Notes under the pieces: model-generated | The model's input: the letters and a program-made list of their open reading frames with translations, nothing else | Databases searched by the model: none | What the model was told of the DNA's origin: nothing | Origin: Verrucomicrobiota bacterium | Lineage (GTDB): Bacteria > Verrucomicrobiota > Verrucomicrobiia > JADLBR01 | NCBI GenBank assembly: GCA_029560585.1 | Contig: JAKQKQ010000051.1 | Coordinates: 34,709-98,708 of the forward strand | DNA length: 64,000 bases | Direction: 5' to 3' | In this document: positions 1 to 7,929 of the stretch, in pieces | How the letters are laid out: the number at the start of each line of letters is the position of its first letter | How positions within the stretch are numbered: the stretch's first letter is position 1 | Position numbers and translations under genes: made by a program

Positions 1-1
1 G

Positions 2-364
2 GTGACGCTGGAATTCGTCAACGACGCGGGCCTGAAGTCACCCGAGATGGAGCAGGTGTACGGGGAGATACTGTCGCGGGTGCGGGCGCTCGGTGCCGAG
101 CTGATCTTGATCACGCCGCATTTCACGATGCCCTCGATGATGGGATTCTCCTCCCTTCGGGAGGCGGAGAAGCGGCCCTATGTGCTGGCGCTTCGGGGAT
201 TCGCCGCGAAGCGGGACCTGGCGCTCGCCGATGCCTCGGCGCGCTGGGAGCACCTCTGGAAGGAGGGTCTGCCCTATGTGACCCTGCTTCGCAACGGGAT
301 CAACCACCCCGACGATCGCGGGCACGCGCTGTTCGCCGACGAACTGATGCGGTGCTTCGAGTGA
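2..364 (+). CDS. SGNH/GDSL-type hydrolase, C-terminal part
   Basis: The frame runs in from the left window edge, so only the last ~120 residues are visible and the GTG at the edge is probably not the true start. The segment LLRNGINHPDDRGHALFADEL near the end has the Asp/His pair (HPDDRGH) that closes the catalytic triad in block V of SGNH hydrolases, and LILITPH resembles the core strand before it. The family comprises esterases and acetyl-xylan-esterase-like enzymes that deacylate carbohydrates. Substrate cannot be judged. It converges on the minus-strand DUF1080 gene with 1 bp between stop codons. Confidence 0.65.
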   Translation: MTLEFVNDAGLKSPEMEQVYGEILSRVRALGAELILITPHFTMPSMMGFSSLREAEKRPYVLALRGFAAKRDLALADASARWEHLWKEGLPYVTLLRNGINHPDDRGHALFADELMRCFE

Positions 365-365
365 G

Positions 366-1058
366 CTATTTCTTTTTCTGAAGCTTTGCCTTGTTCTGCG
401 ACCAGGAGAGGTTGGGCTTGGCTTCCCAGATGCGGAGGTTGCGGAATGACGCACCGTCCCCGGCGACGGTGAACCCAAAATTCGCCTTGTCTTTGGCGAT
501 GAACGGATCGCTGCCGCCAACGGCCTTCTTGTCGATCTGGGTCACCATCTCTTCGCCAAGAATCTCGATGATGACCGTCTTCCACTGACCGGGTTTGATG
601 GGCAGATCCACGCGGCCGAAATCGACCGCCTTATCTGGCCCGTCATGGTCGTTGTCGTCCTTGCGGCAACCGAAGCCCTTGGGGTCGACGCTGGCGCGGC
701 AGACGTGATCCTTGGCGTCATTGACGGAGAACGACGTGCCCTTGCAGCCGTCAAGCCGGACTTCGTATTGGATGACGGCGTCCTTGAAGGCGAACGGGAA
801 CCGGGCGACGGCACCGTGCTTATCTTCGGCGAGTTCGGTGCCCTTCATCGCGCCATCGACGAATTCCCATTTGCCGGGTCTCAGGCGCCAGCCGGTGGCC
901 GGTTTGCCCGGTGCCGCCTTGCCGGGTGGGGCGGCCTCGACGGGCTTGGCGAAATTCTCGCTGAGGAGGAGTTTCCCGCACGAGGTCATCAGAGTGGGTG
1001 GGGAGAGTTGGGCGCAGAGGATCGCGGGGGTGAGCAGGAGGGGGAGTATCGATCTCAT
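366..1058 (-). CDS. secreted DUF1080 (3-keto-disaccharide hydrolase-like) protein
   Basis: 230 aa from the ATG at 1058. The start was chosen because it opens a signal peptide (MRSILPLLLTPAILCAQ), and longer upstream frames run through a repeat. The rest reads as a concanavalin/laminin-G-like jelly roll: GWRLRPGKWEFVDGAMKG, a middle segment on matching the ligand (VIQYEVRLDG), and the ending ASFRNLRIWEAKP, all typical of the DUF1080 fold. Family members are secreted or periplasmic and some hydrolyse 3-keto-glycosides. The lysine-rich tail (QNKAKLQKKK) is unusual. It is third in a minus-strand group after the heparinase-like and thioesterase genes. Substrate is unknown. Confidence 0.7.
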   Translation of the reverse strand: MRSILPLLLTPAILCAQLSPPTLMTSCGKLLLSENFAKPVEAAPPGKAAPGKPATGWRLRPGKWEFVDGAMKGTELAEDKHGAVARFPFAFKDAVIQYEVRLDGCKGTSFSVNDAKDHVCRASVDPKGFGCRKDDNDHDGPDKAVDFGRVDLPIKPGQWKTVIIEILGEEMVTQIDKKAVGGSDPFIAKDKANFGFTVAGDGASFRNLRIWEAKPNLSWSQNKAKLQKKK

Positions 1059-1117
1059 GGCCAAAAGGGTAAAGATGGATGGTCTCGATGGAAACGTGTT
1101 TTTGGCGGGGGCGGCGC

Positions 1118-1144
1118 GTCCTTCGACAGGCTCAGGACGAACGG
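1118..1144. repeat. short interspersed repeat (CTTCGACAGGCTCAGGAC core)
   Basis: The gap upstream of the DUF1080 gene contains the core CTTCGACAGGCTCAGGAC, whose ends TCCT/AGGA can pair. I recognise this as a motif scattered between genes in many unrelated environmental genomes. Read through in frame it yields the peptides RPEPVEG or FDRLRTNG, which explains spurious N-terminal extensions of neighbouring frames. Only one copy is seen here. Confidence 0.5.
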
Positions 1145-1205
1145 GATGAGTGGCTTGGGGCCCGGGGCAAGCCGTCACCGGCTTGGCTACGAGATCTATT
1201 CGGGC

Positions 1206-1595
1206 TCAGGAAGCATGCGGGAGGCGTTTGGCGAAGGCGTCGGCGTTGACGACGGCGCGGTGGTGGAGGCCGCGGGCGACGGGGGCGCGATCGTCGCGGG
1301 CCTCGACTTGGAAGAGGACGCGCGCGCCCTCGGCGCGGACGATGCGGGCGGTGCAGGTGACGGTGGCGCCGATGGGGGTTGGGGCGAGGTGCTGGATGTC
1401 GATGGCGGTGCCGAGGGAGATCTCGCCGGGGGCGAGGAAGGGCTTGAGGGCATCGATGGCCGCGTGCTCGATGTGCCAGACGAGCGACGGGGTGCTCAGC
1501 ACGGCGGGGACGGGCGGGCCGAAATCGATCGCGTGACGCGTCTCCACCACGAAGTCAGTGGAGGCGGAGGCACCGGCGCGGGGTTTCTCTTTCAT
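1206..1595 (-). CDS. FlK-type hotdog-fold acyl-CoA thioesterase
   Basis: 129 aa, the size of fluoroacetyl-CoA thioesterase FlK and relatives. The catalytic triad of that family is present with identical spacing: Thr35 (STPSL), Glu43 (WHIEHAA) and His69 (IDIQHLAPTP) match FlK Thr42/Glu50/His76 shifted by 7. The segment GTAIDIQHLAPTPIGATVTC is the family signature. It hydrolyses an acyl-CoA in the cytoplasm. Most homologues are not fluoroacetate-specific, so the substrate is open. The ATG lies 4 bp after the heparinase-like gene stop, so the two are probably co-transcribed. Confidence 0.85.
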   Translation of the reverse strand: MKEKPRAGASASTDFVVETRHAIDFGPPVPAVLSTPSLVWHIEHAAIDALKPFLAPGEISLGTAIDIQHLAPTPIGATVTCTARIVRAEGARVLFQVEARDDRAPVARGLHHRAVVNADAFAKRLPHAS

Positions 1596-1599
1596 GGTG

Positions 1600-3477
1600 T
1601 CACTTCCAGTTGGACAGCGGCGTCAGGGTGGGCGGCTTCGTTGGCGCGGTGTCTCCCGCGGGCGCGAGCCACACGGCGATGCGCGTGTCGGAGGCCGCCT
1701 TCAGTTGGATGGCGAGTTTGCGGATTCCCTTGTTGTCCGCCTGTCTGGCAGGTTTCGGCGAGGTGGGCAGGGGGGCGGCGTCCATGAGGATGAACTGCGC
1801 GCTGGCGGGCGAGAGCAAATGGGCCTCAAGCTCCTCGCCTTTGAGAGTGAGACGCGCGCCGTGGCCATCTTTGGCCAGTTCAACCGACGCGGGCGTATGC
1901 ATGAACCACCAGATTTCGGTGCCGGGGGTCGCGCCTTGGATCTCATCTTGGACCAGGACGGTGCGGCGATCCAGCAGCGCGATGCCGCGCCTGACATCCT
2001 TGGCGCGTTTGGGGTAGGCGGGCGAGAGATCCATGACGCCGAAGGCCCGCTCGGGTTTCGATTGGAACGAGACGATCTTGGTCTCGGCTTTCGGGTCCTG
2101 GTCGGGGGCGGTGTCTGGTTTTATGACGAGGGTGTTGTGGCCCTCGGCGCGCATGCGGTAATAGTTCCAGCGCTGGCCGCCAAAATAGCCGGGGAGGTTA
2201 TAGTTGTCGGCGCCGAGATCGACGGCCCATCGTTGGCCGAGCGCCTCAAGCACAAAGACACCGAGGTCGAGATTGCTGTGGTTGGCCTTGTTGTCGCCCG
2301 CCTTGAAAGTGACCCAGGTGGCTTTCTCGTCGCCCCACGCCCCCCGGAGCGAGGCGACCTCGACGGCCCGGAAGTATCGGTCGAGGGGGGCATTCGCCGC
2401 GCCCGACTCGGAGCCGGGCTGGTAGTAGGCGAGGTCGAAGGCATCGGGTCTGGCGTTTGCGATCTGAAAGGCGGCGTACTCGGGGCGCTTGAAGCGTGTG
2501 GCCATCCAGAAAAGCTGTGGGGCTCGGATGGTGCCCTCGTGCGAGTCGGCGTAGCTGAAGGAACGACCGCTCGGTCCGGACATGTGGATGGGGAATGTGC
2601 CGGCCTCGGAGAAGCCGGGCATGGCGGCCAGTCCGAAGTCGGAGCCCAGGGCCGTCTCCAGGGCGCGGAGGAAGGCGACGTTGTACATGGTGGCGTAGCC
2701 CCAGTAGCCGGGGCCCTCGTTCCATGCTCCGTCGGGGGCGAAGTGGGCCATGGGGAGCTGGATGGACTGGAGGCCTGCGGCGAGGATGTCGGCCGCGATC
2801 TTGGGCTGCTCGTCGGCGATGGCGAGGGCGCCGATGCCGATTCCGCCATTGCAGACCTGGTTCCAGTTGTGCTCGGCCTTGGCCCACCAGCCGGAGCGCG
2901 TCTTGCCGCCATAGACGTCCAGCGCCGGCGTGAGCCCGAACCGGATGATCGCGTCGCGGATGGTGGCACGGCGATCGGGGGTCCAGTAGGCGTAGAGCCA
3001 ATCGTAGCCGAGCGCGAACGCGTGGGTCATCTCGGCGACGTCGAGAAAATGCTTCGGGTTCCAGTCTTTGAATTTCGCGGCGGCGTCCAATTCCCGCCAC
3101 GCGCGCTCGGCGAATTTCCGGTCGCCATCGATGTGATAGACGAGGCCGAGGGTCGAGACGCGGTCCAGGACGCGGCGGCTGGTGGCGAGCAGGCGCAGGC
3201 CGTCGGGGATCTCGTACTTGGAGGGGCCTTCGCCGATCATCTTTTCGGCGGAACGCTGCAGGTCGGCATGCCATTCCTTGAGATGGGGATCGACGGCGAC
3301 ATCGCGTTTGAGGCGGGCGAAATCCGCATCGGTCAGCAGGAGGCGCGGGTGCGTGCGGCGGAGGGTGGAGAGCACGGCTGAGGCGGGCGGTGTCTTTACG
3401 GAGGGCCTGGTCTCGGCGGCGCCCGTGGCGAGTGTGGCGAGCGACAGGAGCAGGGGGACGATGGCGAGGCGTTTCAT
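1600..3477 (-). CDS. heparinase II/III-family polysaccharide lyase-like protein
   Basis: 625 aa from the ATG at 3477, which begins a signal peptide (MKRLAIVPLLLSLATLATGAAE). The N-terminal part is the alpha/alpha toroid of heparinase II/III proteins, starting with THPRLLLTDADFARLK; AEHNWNQVCNGGIGIGALA carries the usual toroid Asn/His region. The C-terminal beta-sandwich has FSYADSHEG, ANHSNLDLGVFVLEALGQRW and GHNTLVI, a typical PF07940-like series. Such enzymes cleave uronic-acid-containing polysaccharides by beta-elimination in the periplasm. Which polysaccharide is not evident. A long open frame on the opposite strand here is a GC artefact. Confidence 0.8.
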   Translation of the reverse strand: MKRLAIVPLLLSLATLATGAAETRPSVKTPPASAVLSTLRRTHPRLLLTDADFARLKRDVAVDPHLKEWHADLQRSAEKMIGEGPSKYEIPDGLRLLATSRRVLDRVSTLGLVYHIDGDRKFAERAWRELDAAAKFKDWNPKHFLDVAEMTHAFALGYDWLYAYWTPDRRATIRDAIIRFGLTPALDVYGGKTRSGWWAKAEHNWNQVCNGGIGIGALAIADEQPKIAADILAAGLQSIQLPMAHFAPDGAWNEGPGYWGYATMYNVAFLRALETALGSDFGLAAMPGFSEAGTFPIHMSGPSGRSFSYADSHEGTIRAPQLFWMATRFKRPEYAAFQIANARPDAFDLAYYQPGSESGAANAPLDRYFRAVEVASLRGAWGDEKATWVTFKAGDNKANHSNLDLGVFVLEALGQRWAVDLGADNYNLPGYFGGQRWNYYRMRAEGHNTLVIKPDTAPDQDPKAETKIVSFQSKPERAFGVMDLSPAYPKRAKDVRRGIALLDRRTVLVQDEIQGATPGTEIWWFMHTPASVELAKDGHGARLTLKGEELEAHLLSPASAQFILMDAAPLPTSPKPARQADNKGIRKLAIQLKAASDTRIAVWLAPAGDTAPTKPPTLTPLSNWK

Positions 3478-3558
3478 GCGCAGGGCGAGGATAGGGCGGA
3501 GCGCGTGTTGGGTACAAGGGCTAGAAAGTCTGGCAGATCGCATCCGGTGGCTGCCGGA

Positions 3559-3661
3559 CCACCGGGGCGGAAAATCGGGTTGTGGGGCGTCTGTGTCAGA
3601 CGCCACCCTATCCGCCGCTGCCGTCTCACAGAGACGGCCTACAAGATTCGCAATTTTCGAG
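3559..3661 (+). repeat. interspersed repeat family A (103 bp), copy 1
   Basis: A 103-bp unit nearly identical to 46280-46382 (only a handful of differences), with a partial reverse copy at 5272-5320. It contains nested palindromes: GTCTGTGTCAGAC and CCGTCTCACAGAGACGG. It fills the gap between the heparinase-like gene and radC. Its position between genes, orientation-independence and stem-loop content are typical of REP/BIME-like elements. Confidence 0.85.
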
Positions 3662-3748
3662 TTAGCCGCGGTGCAGTGCGTGAACGTCTGATGGATTTGC
3701 CTTGAGCGCACGGCGCGTGGCGAGCACTGTGAGCGGCGGATAGGGCGG

Positions 3749-4444
3749 ATGGGCGGACTCATTCAGGAGATCCCGGAGGGCGAACGGCCGCGCGAGCGAT
3801 TGCGCGACCGGGGGGGTGGTGCGCTGCGCGACGCGGAACTGGTGGCGATCCTCTTGCGGGTTGGGGTCAAGGGTGCCTCGGCCGTCGAGGTGGGGGAGCA
3901 GTTGCTCCAGCGATTCGGGGGATTGGATGGGTTGGCGCGCGCGTCGGTGGCGGATCTGACTGGGGTTACTGGCGTGGGCGAGGCGAAGGCGGTGCAACTC
4001 AAGGCGGCGGTCGAGATCGGCGTGCGGTTGGCACGGCGGCGCGCGGCGGCGGTGAAGCTCGACGACGCGTCGCGGATCGCGGGGCTCGTGGGGCCGGAGT
4101 TGAGGCTGCTCCGGCAGGAGAGCGCGCGGGTGGTGCTGCTCAATGCGAAGCTTCACCTGATTGGCGTCGAGGAGGTGTCGCAGGGTCTATTGGATCAGGC
4201 GCTGGTTCACGCGAGGGAGGTGTTCTCGCCGGCGATCGCGCGGAGGGCCTATGCGGTGGTCCTGGCGCACAATCATCCCTCCGGCGACCCGACGCCATCG
4301 GAGGCGGACATCCGGATCACGCGGGCGCTGCGGGAGTCGTCGAAGGTGCTGGACGTGCCCCTGCTGGATCACGTTATCATAGGCGCGCCCTCGGTGGCAT
4401 ATCCCGAGGGATGGTTTAGTTTCAAGGCCGCCGGATACCTCTGA
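3749..4444 (+). CDS. radC: RadC family JAMM-domain protein
   Basis: 231 aa, full length for the family. An N-terminal helix-hairpin-helix region (LTGVTGVGEAKAVQLKAAVEIG) precedes the MPN/JAMM metalloprotease-like domain with His174, His176 and Asp187 in LAHNHPSGDPTPSEAD. RadC was named for DNA repair but its cellular role is unsettled; the JAMM motif predicts a zinc site. The stop overlaps the lpxA start (ATGATG), indicating translational coupling. Confidence 0.93.
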   Translation: MGGLIQEIPEGERPRERLRDRGGGALRDAELVAILLRVGVKGASAVEVGEQLLQRFGGLDGLARASVADLTGVTGVGEAKAVQLKAAVEIGVRLARRRAAAVKLDDASRIAGLVGPELRLLRQESARVVLLNAKLHLIGVEEVSQGLLDQALVHAREVFSPAIARRAYAVVLAHNHPSGDPTPSEADIRITRALRESSKVLDVPLLDHVIIGAPSVAYPEGWFSFKAAGYL

Positions 4445-5253
4445 TGATGGACGAACCTCAGATTCATCCCGCAGCGTTCGTGCATGCGGGCGCGCGGCTC
4501 GGGGCGCGCACGCGCGTGGGCCCGGGCGCGATCATTGACGAGCACGTGGTGATCGGCGCGGATTGCGAGATACGGGCGCACGCCGTGATCACGGGCCACA
4601 CGACCCTGGGCGATGGCAACCAGGTCGGCTACGGGGCGGTGATCGGGGCGGAACCGCAGGATCTGGCCTTTGATCCCAAGGCTGTCTCGCGGGTGGTGAT
4701 CGGGGATCGGAACGTCATCCGCGAGCACGCCACGATCCATCGTGGGACCAAGGATGGGACCGAGACGCGGCTGGGCAGCGGGTGTTTCCTGATGGCGGAG
4801 GCGCACGTGGGGCACAACTGTCGGATCGGGGATCGCGTGATCCTGGCGAGCAACGGGCTGTGCGCCGGCTATGTCGATGTTGGGGATGGCGCGTTCGTTT
4901 CGGGCAATGCGGTGATCCACCAATTCTGTCGGATGGGGCGGCTTGCGATGCTGCGCGGCGGGGGCCGGATCAGCAAAGACATCCCGCCATTCATGATCGG
5001 CGATGCGACCAACCGCGTGCGCGGACTCAACGTCGTCGGCCTGCGGCGCGCGGGGATCGGGGCGGCGGCGCGGGCGGCGCTGAAGCGCGCGTTTCACGCG
5101 TTATTCCTGTCGGGCAGGCCGATGCCCGAGGTGCTGAAAGAATTGGATGGTGATGGCGCGACGGCCGAAGTGCGGGAGGTGGTCGCTTTCATCCGGGCGT
5201 CGAAGCGCGGGATCGTGGCGTATCGGGGCGGCGGGGAAGACGATGGCGACTAG
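4444..5253 (+). CDS. lpxA: UDP-N-acetylglucosamine O-acyltransferase LpxA
   Basis: 269 aa, close to E. coli LpxA (262). The N-terminal left-handed parallel beta-helix is visible as hexapeptide repeats (IHPAAFVHAGARLGARTRVG onwards), with the external loop after AVIGAEPQDL and the catalytic His in EAHVGHNCRIGD. The C-terminal helical bundle follows SKDIPPFMIGDATNRVRGLN. It transfers 3-hydroxyacyl from ACP to UDP-GlcNAc, the first step of lipid A synthesis, so the organism should make LPS. Either of two consecutive ATGs (4444 or 4447) may be the start; both overlap the radC stop. Confidence 0.95.
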   Translation: MMDEPQIHPAAFVHAGARLGARTRVGPGAIIDEHVVIGADCEIRAHAVITGHTTLGDGNQVGYGAVIGAEPQDLAFDPKAVSRVVIGDRNVIREHATIHRGTKDGTETRLGSGCFLMAEAHVGHNCRIGDRVILASNGLCAGYVDVGDGAFVSGNAVIHQFCRMGRLAMLRGGGRISKDIPPFMIGDATNRVRGLNVVGLRRAGIGAAARAALKRAFHALFLSGRPMPEVLKELDGDGATAEVREVVAFIRASKRGIVAYRGGGEDDGD

Positions 5254-5682
5254 CCAAAAACCTCGCGCGCGTTTGGGGTCTCGCAGAGACGCCCCACAAC
5301 CCGATTTTCCGCCCCGGTGGTGCCCCGCCCGGCGGGGCATGAAATCCAGCTCGAAAATAGGGCGTAACGACCGAGTGGCGAAGGGCTTGAGCCTTTCGGC
5401 GTGGGACATGGGCAAGATGTCCATTCCACGGTTCCGTGGCACGGGCGTCCCGCCCGTGGCGCTGGCTGAGCGAACGCTGAAACCGGAAGCAGCTGATACG
5501 CTACGATTTTCCGCCCCGGTGGTGCCGCCCTCGGGCGGCATGGAATCTGGCTCGAAGATTCAGATGCCGGGCAGTGGGAGCCGACTTGCGGGCGACCCGG
5601 ATCGCGCCCAGGCGCGCTCCTGCGCCGCATTCCCATCTGCGCCGGTGTCGGTGGCGGCGGGTGCGGGTCCTGGTGCGAGGCG
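5254..5682. repeat. repeat-filled gap lpxA-nadD
   Basis: 429 bp without a gene. It holds a partial reverse copy of family A (5272-5320), two copies of a second palindrome in which CCCCGCCCGGCGGGGC-type or CCGCCCTCGGGCGG arms precede GGCATG(G)AATC(T/C) (5321-5362 and 5519-5562), a hairpin pair at 5401-5460 (GGACAT..ATGTCC and CACGGGCGTCCCGCCCGTG) and a degenerate copy of the GGCGCGCTCC element near 5611-5630. The 5434-5459 hairpin resembles the core of the MITE-like element at 53655-53774. No promoter could be separated from these. Confidence 0.75.
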
Positions 5683-6300
5683 ATGATGCGGCTGGGATTA
5701 TTCGGCGGGACATTTGATCCGGTGCATCGCGGGCACGTGGAGGTGGCGAGGCGCGCGCTCGCGTGGGGGTTGGATGGCGTCGTGGTTGTCCCATGTCGGC
5801 AGTCGCCGCACAAACCCGTCGCGGCGGGTGCACCCGTGCCGGCGGATGGCCGGCATCGCTGGGAGATGCTGCGGTTGGCTTTTCGGGGGGAGGGTGGTGT
5901 ATCGCTATCCCGATGTGAGCTGGATCGTCAGGGACCGTCGTACACGCGAGATACCCTCGCGGAATTGCGGTCGCAACACCCGGGGGCGGATTGGGTCCTG
6001 GTCTTGGGCGCCGACCAGTTGCCGGCGCTGCCCCGGTGGGTGGGTTTCTGCGATTGGGCGAACGGGGTGGGTTTTCTGGTATTTGGTCGACCGGGTTGTG
6101 CCATTGAGATCGGGGCGGCGGAGTTGCGCGGACTGCCGATAGACGTGATCCAGGATTTTGAGATTCCGGTATCGGCCACGGAGATTCGGGGTCGATTCGG
6201 GCGGGGTGAATCGGTCGCGGGTATGCTGCCGGATGGGGTCGAGGCCTACATTCTTCGGCACGGTCTCTACGGGGCGCAGCGGGGTCGGCGGGAATCGTAG
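5683..6300 (+). CDS. nadD: nicotinate-nucleotide adenylyltransferase NadD
   Basis: 205 aa. The nucleotidyltransferase signature GLFGGTFDPVHRGHVEVAR opens the protein, with the (T/H)xGH motif as GH at residues 17-18, and the second signature PVSATEIRGRFGRGE (ISxTxxR type) sits near the C-terminus, followed by the usual VEAYILRHGLY end. It makes nicotinate adenine dinucleotide from NaMN and ATP in NAD synthesis. Start is ATG 5683 or the immediately following ATG. Confidence 0.95.
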   Translation: MMRLGLFGGTFDPVHRGHVEVARRALAWGLDGVVVVPCRQSPHKPVAAGAPVPADGRHRWEMLRLAFRGEGGVSLSRCELDRQGPSYTRDTLAELRSQHPGADWVLVLGADQLPALPRWVGFCDWANGVGFLVFGRPGCAIEIGAAELRGLPIDVIQDFEIPVSATEIRGRFGRGESVAGMLPDGVEAYILRHGLYGAQRGRRES

Positions 6301-6360
6301 CCGGACGCACGCGCGTTTGACGCGGCCCCGCGCCGCATCGTTCGGCCGCTGGCGCGACCT

Positions 6361-6403
6361 AGCCCAGATATTTCACGGCCGTCAGGCCGTGAAATTCCGG
6401 GCT
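6361..6403. repeat. family B palindrome (TTTCACGGCC/GGCCGTGAAA), copy 1
   Basis: Perfect 10-bp stem TTTCACGGCC (6371-6380) with GGCCGTGAAA (6385-6394) around a 4-nt loop, framed by AGCCC and CGGGCT. Same architecture as 6546-6586, 17735-17777 and 36002-36046. REP-like intergenic hairpin. Confidence 0.85.
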
Positions 6404-6545
6404 CTGGGAAAACCGCGCCATGAAAGCCATTTATTGGGAAAGGTCAGGCAAAGACTGGGACTTTTCGCGGTTGCAGAGTGTGTTTCGCGGATCGATGGCC
6501 CGAGACACTCCAAGATCGCGTTTTTCGGAGCGCGGTTTTCCTTTG

Positions 6546-6586
6546 AGCCTGCATGTTTCACGCGGAAGCGTGAAATATGCAGGCTA
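6546..6586. repeat. family B palindrome, copy 2
   Basis: AGCCTGCAT followed by GTTTCACGC, then GCGTGAAAT and ATGCAGGCT: an almost perfect inverted repeat of the whole unit. It lies 10 bp downstream of the minus-strand gene ending at 6596 and could act as its transcript end, but there is no clear T-tract. Confidence 0.8.
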
Positions 6587-6595
6587 GGGCCCGAG

Positions 6596-7018
6596 TCAGG
6601 CGGCGGGCATGGCCCTGAGGATGCGGAATTGCTCGGCGCCGCCATACGTGATGCGCACGCAGAGGCCGGAGGCGCCGGTGGGATAATCGGTTTCAATGAC
6701 GAGTTCGCAGGTCCCATCGCGCTGGGCCTTCTGGGGCGGTGTCCGCCAGGCCATGGTGGAATTCTGGAGGGGGAGGAAAGTGAGGCGGCCGTCGGAGGCG
6801 TCGGCGTAGGCGGCGGCCTCGATCGCGAGCCGGTCGGGGTCGAGCGCTCCGGCGCGCGTGATGTGCAGCGGCACGACTGCGCGCGCGCGCGCATTGTCGG
6901 TGGAGAGTTCCACGGGGCCGACACCGAATCGGGGCTCCCCGTAGGGGTCCGGGGCCAACCGGGTCACGGTCCCCGAGGAACCGATCGTCACAGTCACCAG
7001 CCGCGTGAAGGACTCCAT
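6596..7018 (-). CDS. hypothetical protein
   Basis: 140 aa from ATG 7018 (ATG 7030 is an alternative). Not recognised. The sequence is beta-rich without cysteine pairs, signal peptide or membrane segment: it opens ESFTRLVTVTIGSSG, has many Thr/Val alternations and ends TYGGAEQFRILRAMPAA. The segment LTFLPLQNSTMAWRTPPQKA contains no known motif. It stands alone between nadD and the acyltransferase gene, divergent from the latter. Base composition matches its neighbours. The open frame and reasonable composition favour a real gene, but no homology-based support is available. Confidence 0.45.
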   Translation of the reverse strand: MESFTRLVTVTIGSSGTVTRLAPDPYGEPRFGVGPVELSTDNARARAVVPLHITRAGALDPDRLAIEAAAYADASDGRLTFLPLQNSTMAWRTPPQKAQRDGTCELVIETDYPTGASGLCVRITYGGAEQFRILRAMPAA

Positions 7019-7110
7019 TCTGCCAAGCATTTCGCCGGCGGGGTTCGGGGTCAACGCGAATTGACGTGACTGGGTTGGACAATGGGGCGCGGGCGCGGTT
7101 GAGTTAGGGT

Positions 7111-7755
7111 GTGGCACAGAGGCCCAAGGAATCCGAGAGGCGCATCGCGCGGCGCAGGCGCGATGGCAGGCTGATCGCGGCGCTGCTCAAGGCGATAGGC
7201 CGGACGCTCAGGTTCGAGCGATGGGATCCGCACCGCGTATTTGATTCGTTGCCCCACCCGCACATCTACGCGCTTTGGCACAATCGTCTCGCGTGCTCGC
7301 CGATCTGGTATCGCCGACTGGTGTCGCCGCCGCAGCGGCACATGGGGCTTATCAGCGCGAGCGGCGATGGGGAGGTCCTCGCCACGGTCATGGCCGCCTT
7401 TGGCATCGATGCGGCGAGGGGGTCCTCCTCCCGCGGTGGGACCGAGGCCACCGTGAAATTGCTGCGCGCCCTGGCCGAGGGCAGCGACGTGACGGTGACC
7501 CCCGATGGCCCGAGGGGGCCCTGCTATCGCGTGCAGGCGGGCGTGGTTCATCTGGCGAGACTGTCTGGGCGACCGATCATCCCGGCGCGCATCGAGCTGG
7601 GGTGGAAGATCGAGCTGGGGACATGGGACCGTTTCCAAGTGCCGCTGCCTTTTTCGCGGTGCGTGCTCCGGGTCGGCCAACCGATCGATGTGTTGCCCGA
7701 TGCCGACGAGGCGGCGATCATCCGGCAGTTGGAAGAGGCGATGAGCACGTGCTGA
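7111..7755 (+). CDS. DUF374-type lysophospholipid acyltransferase family protein
   Basis: 214 aa from a GTG start. LPHPHIYALWHNRLACSPI replaces the HX4D box of PlsC enzymes with the family-typical WHNR, and TVTPDGPRGPCYRVQAGVVHLARLSGRPIIPARIE is the second signature of DUF374 proteins. Members are thought to acylate lipid A precursors or phospholipids at the inner membrane; in some lineages they substitute for lipid A acyltransferases, which would fit the nearby lpxA. That role here is inference. No signal peptide is obvious. Confidence 0.8.
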   Translation: MAQRPKESERRIARRRRDGRLIAALLKAIGRTLRFERWDPHRVFDSLPHPHIYALWHNRLACSPIWYRRLVSPPQRHMGLISASGDGEVLATVMAAFGIDAARGSSSRGGTEATVKLLRALAEGSDVTVTPDGPRGPCYRVQAGVVHLARLSGRPIIPARIELGWKIELGTWDRFQVPLPFSRCVLRVGQPIDVLPDADEAAIIRQLEEAMSTC

Positions 7756-7787
7756 GTCGAGGATTCCGACGACGGGCGCAGGCGCCT

Positions 7788-7840
7788 GCTCGCAGGCGAT
7801 TCAAATCGCGCGCAAGCGCGCTCCTATGTTCCATTTTCGC
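7788..7840. repeat. family E repeat (CGCGCAAGCGCGCTCCTA type)
   Basis: GGCGCCTGCTCGCAGGCG and CGCGCGCAAGCGCGCTCCTA followed by ATTTTCG: the same order of elements as 33149-33269 and 46171-46254, but diverged. Sits between the acyltransferase and methyltransferase-like genes. Confidence 0.65.
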
Positions 7841-7893
7841 CCTGCGTGGCACCCCAGCTTTAGACGGGCAGGCTGAAGCTGCCACGGGCTGAA

Positions 7894-7923
7894 TTGACGT
7901 TGGGTGCGGGCGGCGAGTACGCT
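7894..7923 (+). promoter_or_regulatory. possible sigma-70-like promoter of a leaderless transcript
   Basis: TTGACG at 7894-7899 and TACGCT at 7918-7923 are separated by 18 bp. Transcription would begin about at the A of the ATG at 7930, and no Shine-Dalgarno is present, so the mRNA may be leaderless. Weak evidence from one site. Confidence 0.3.
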
Positions 7924-7929
7924 GATGCG

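Noticed and set aside
1558..3381. 607-aa open frame on the plus strand opposite the heparinase-like gene
   Set aside because: High GC removes stops on the opposite strand; the translation is Gly/Val/Glu-rich with no domain and no signal, whereas the minus frame has a clear fold and signal peptide.
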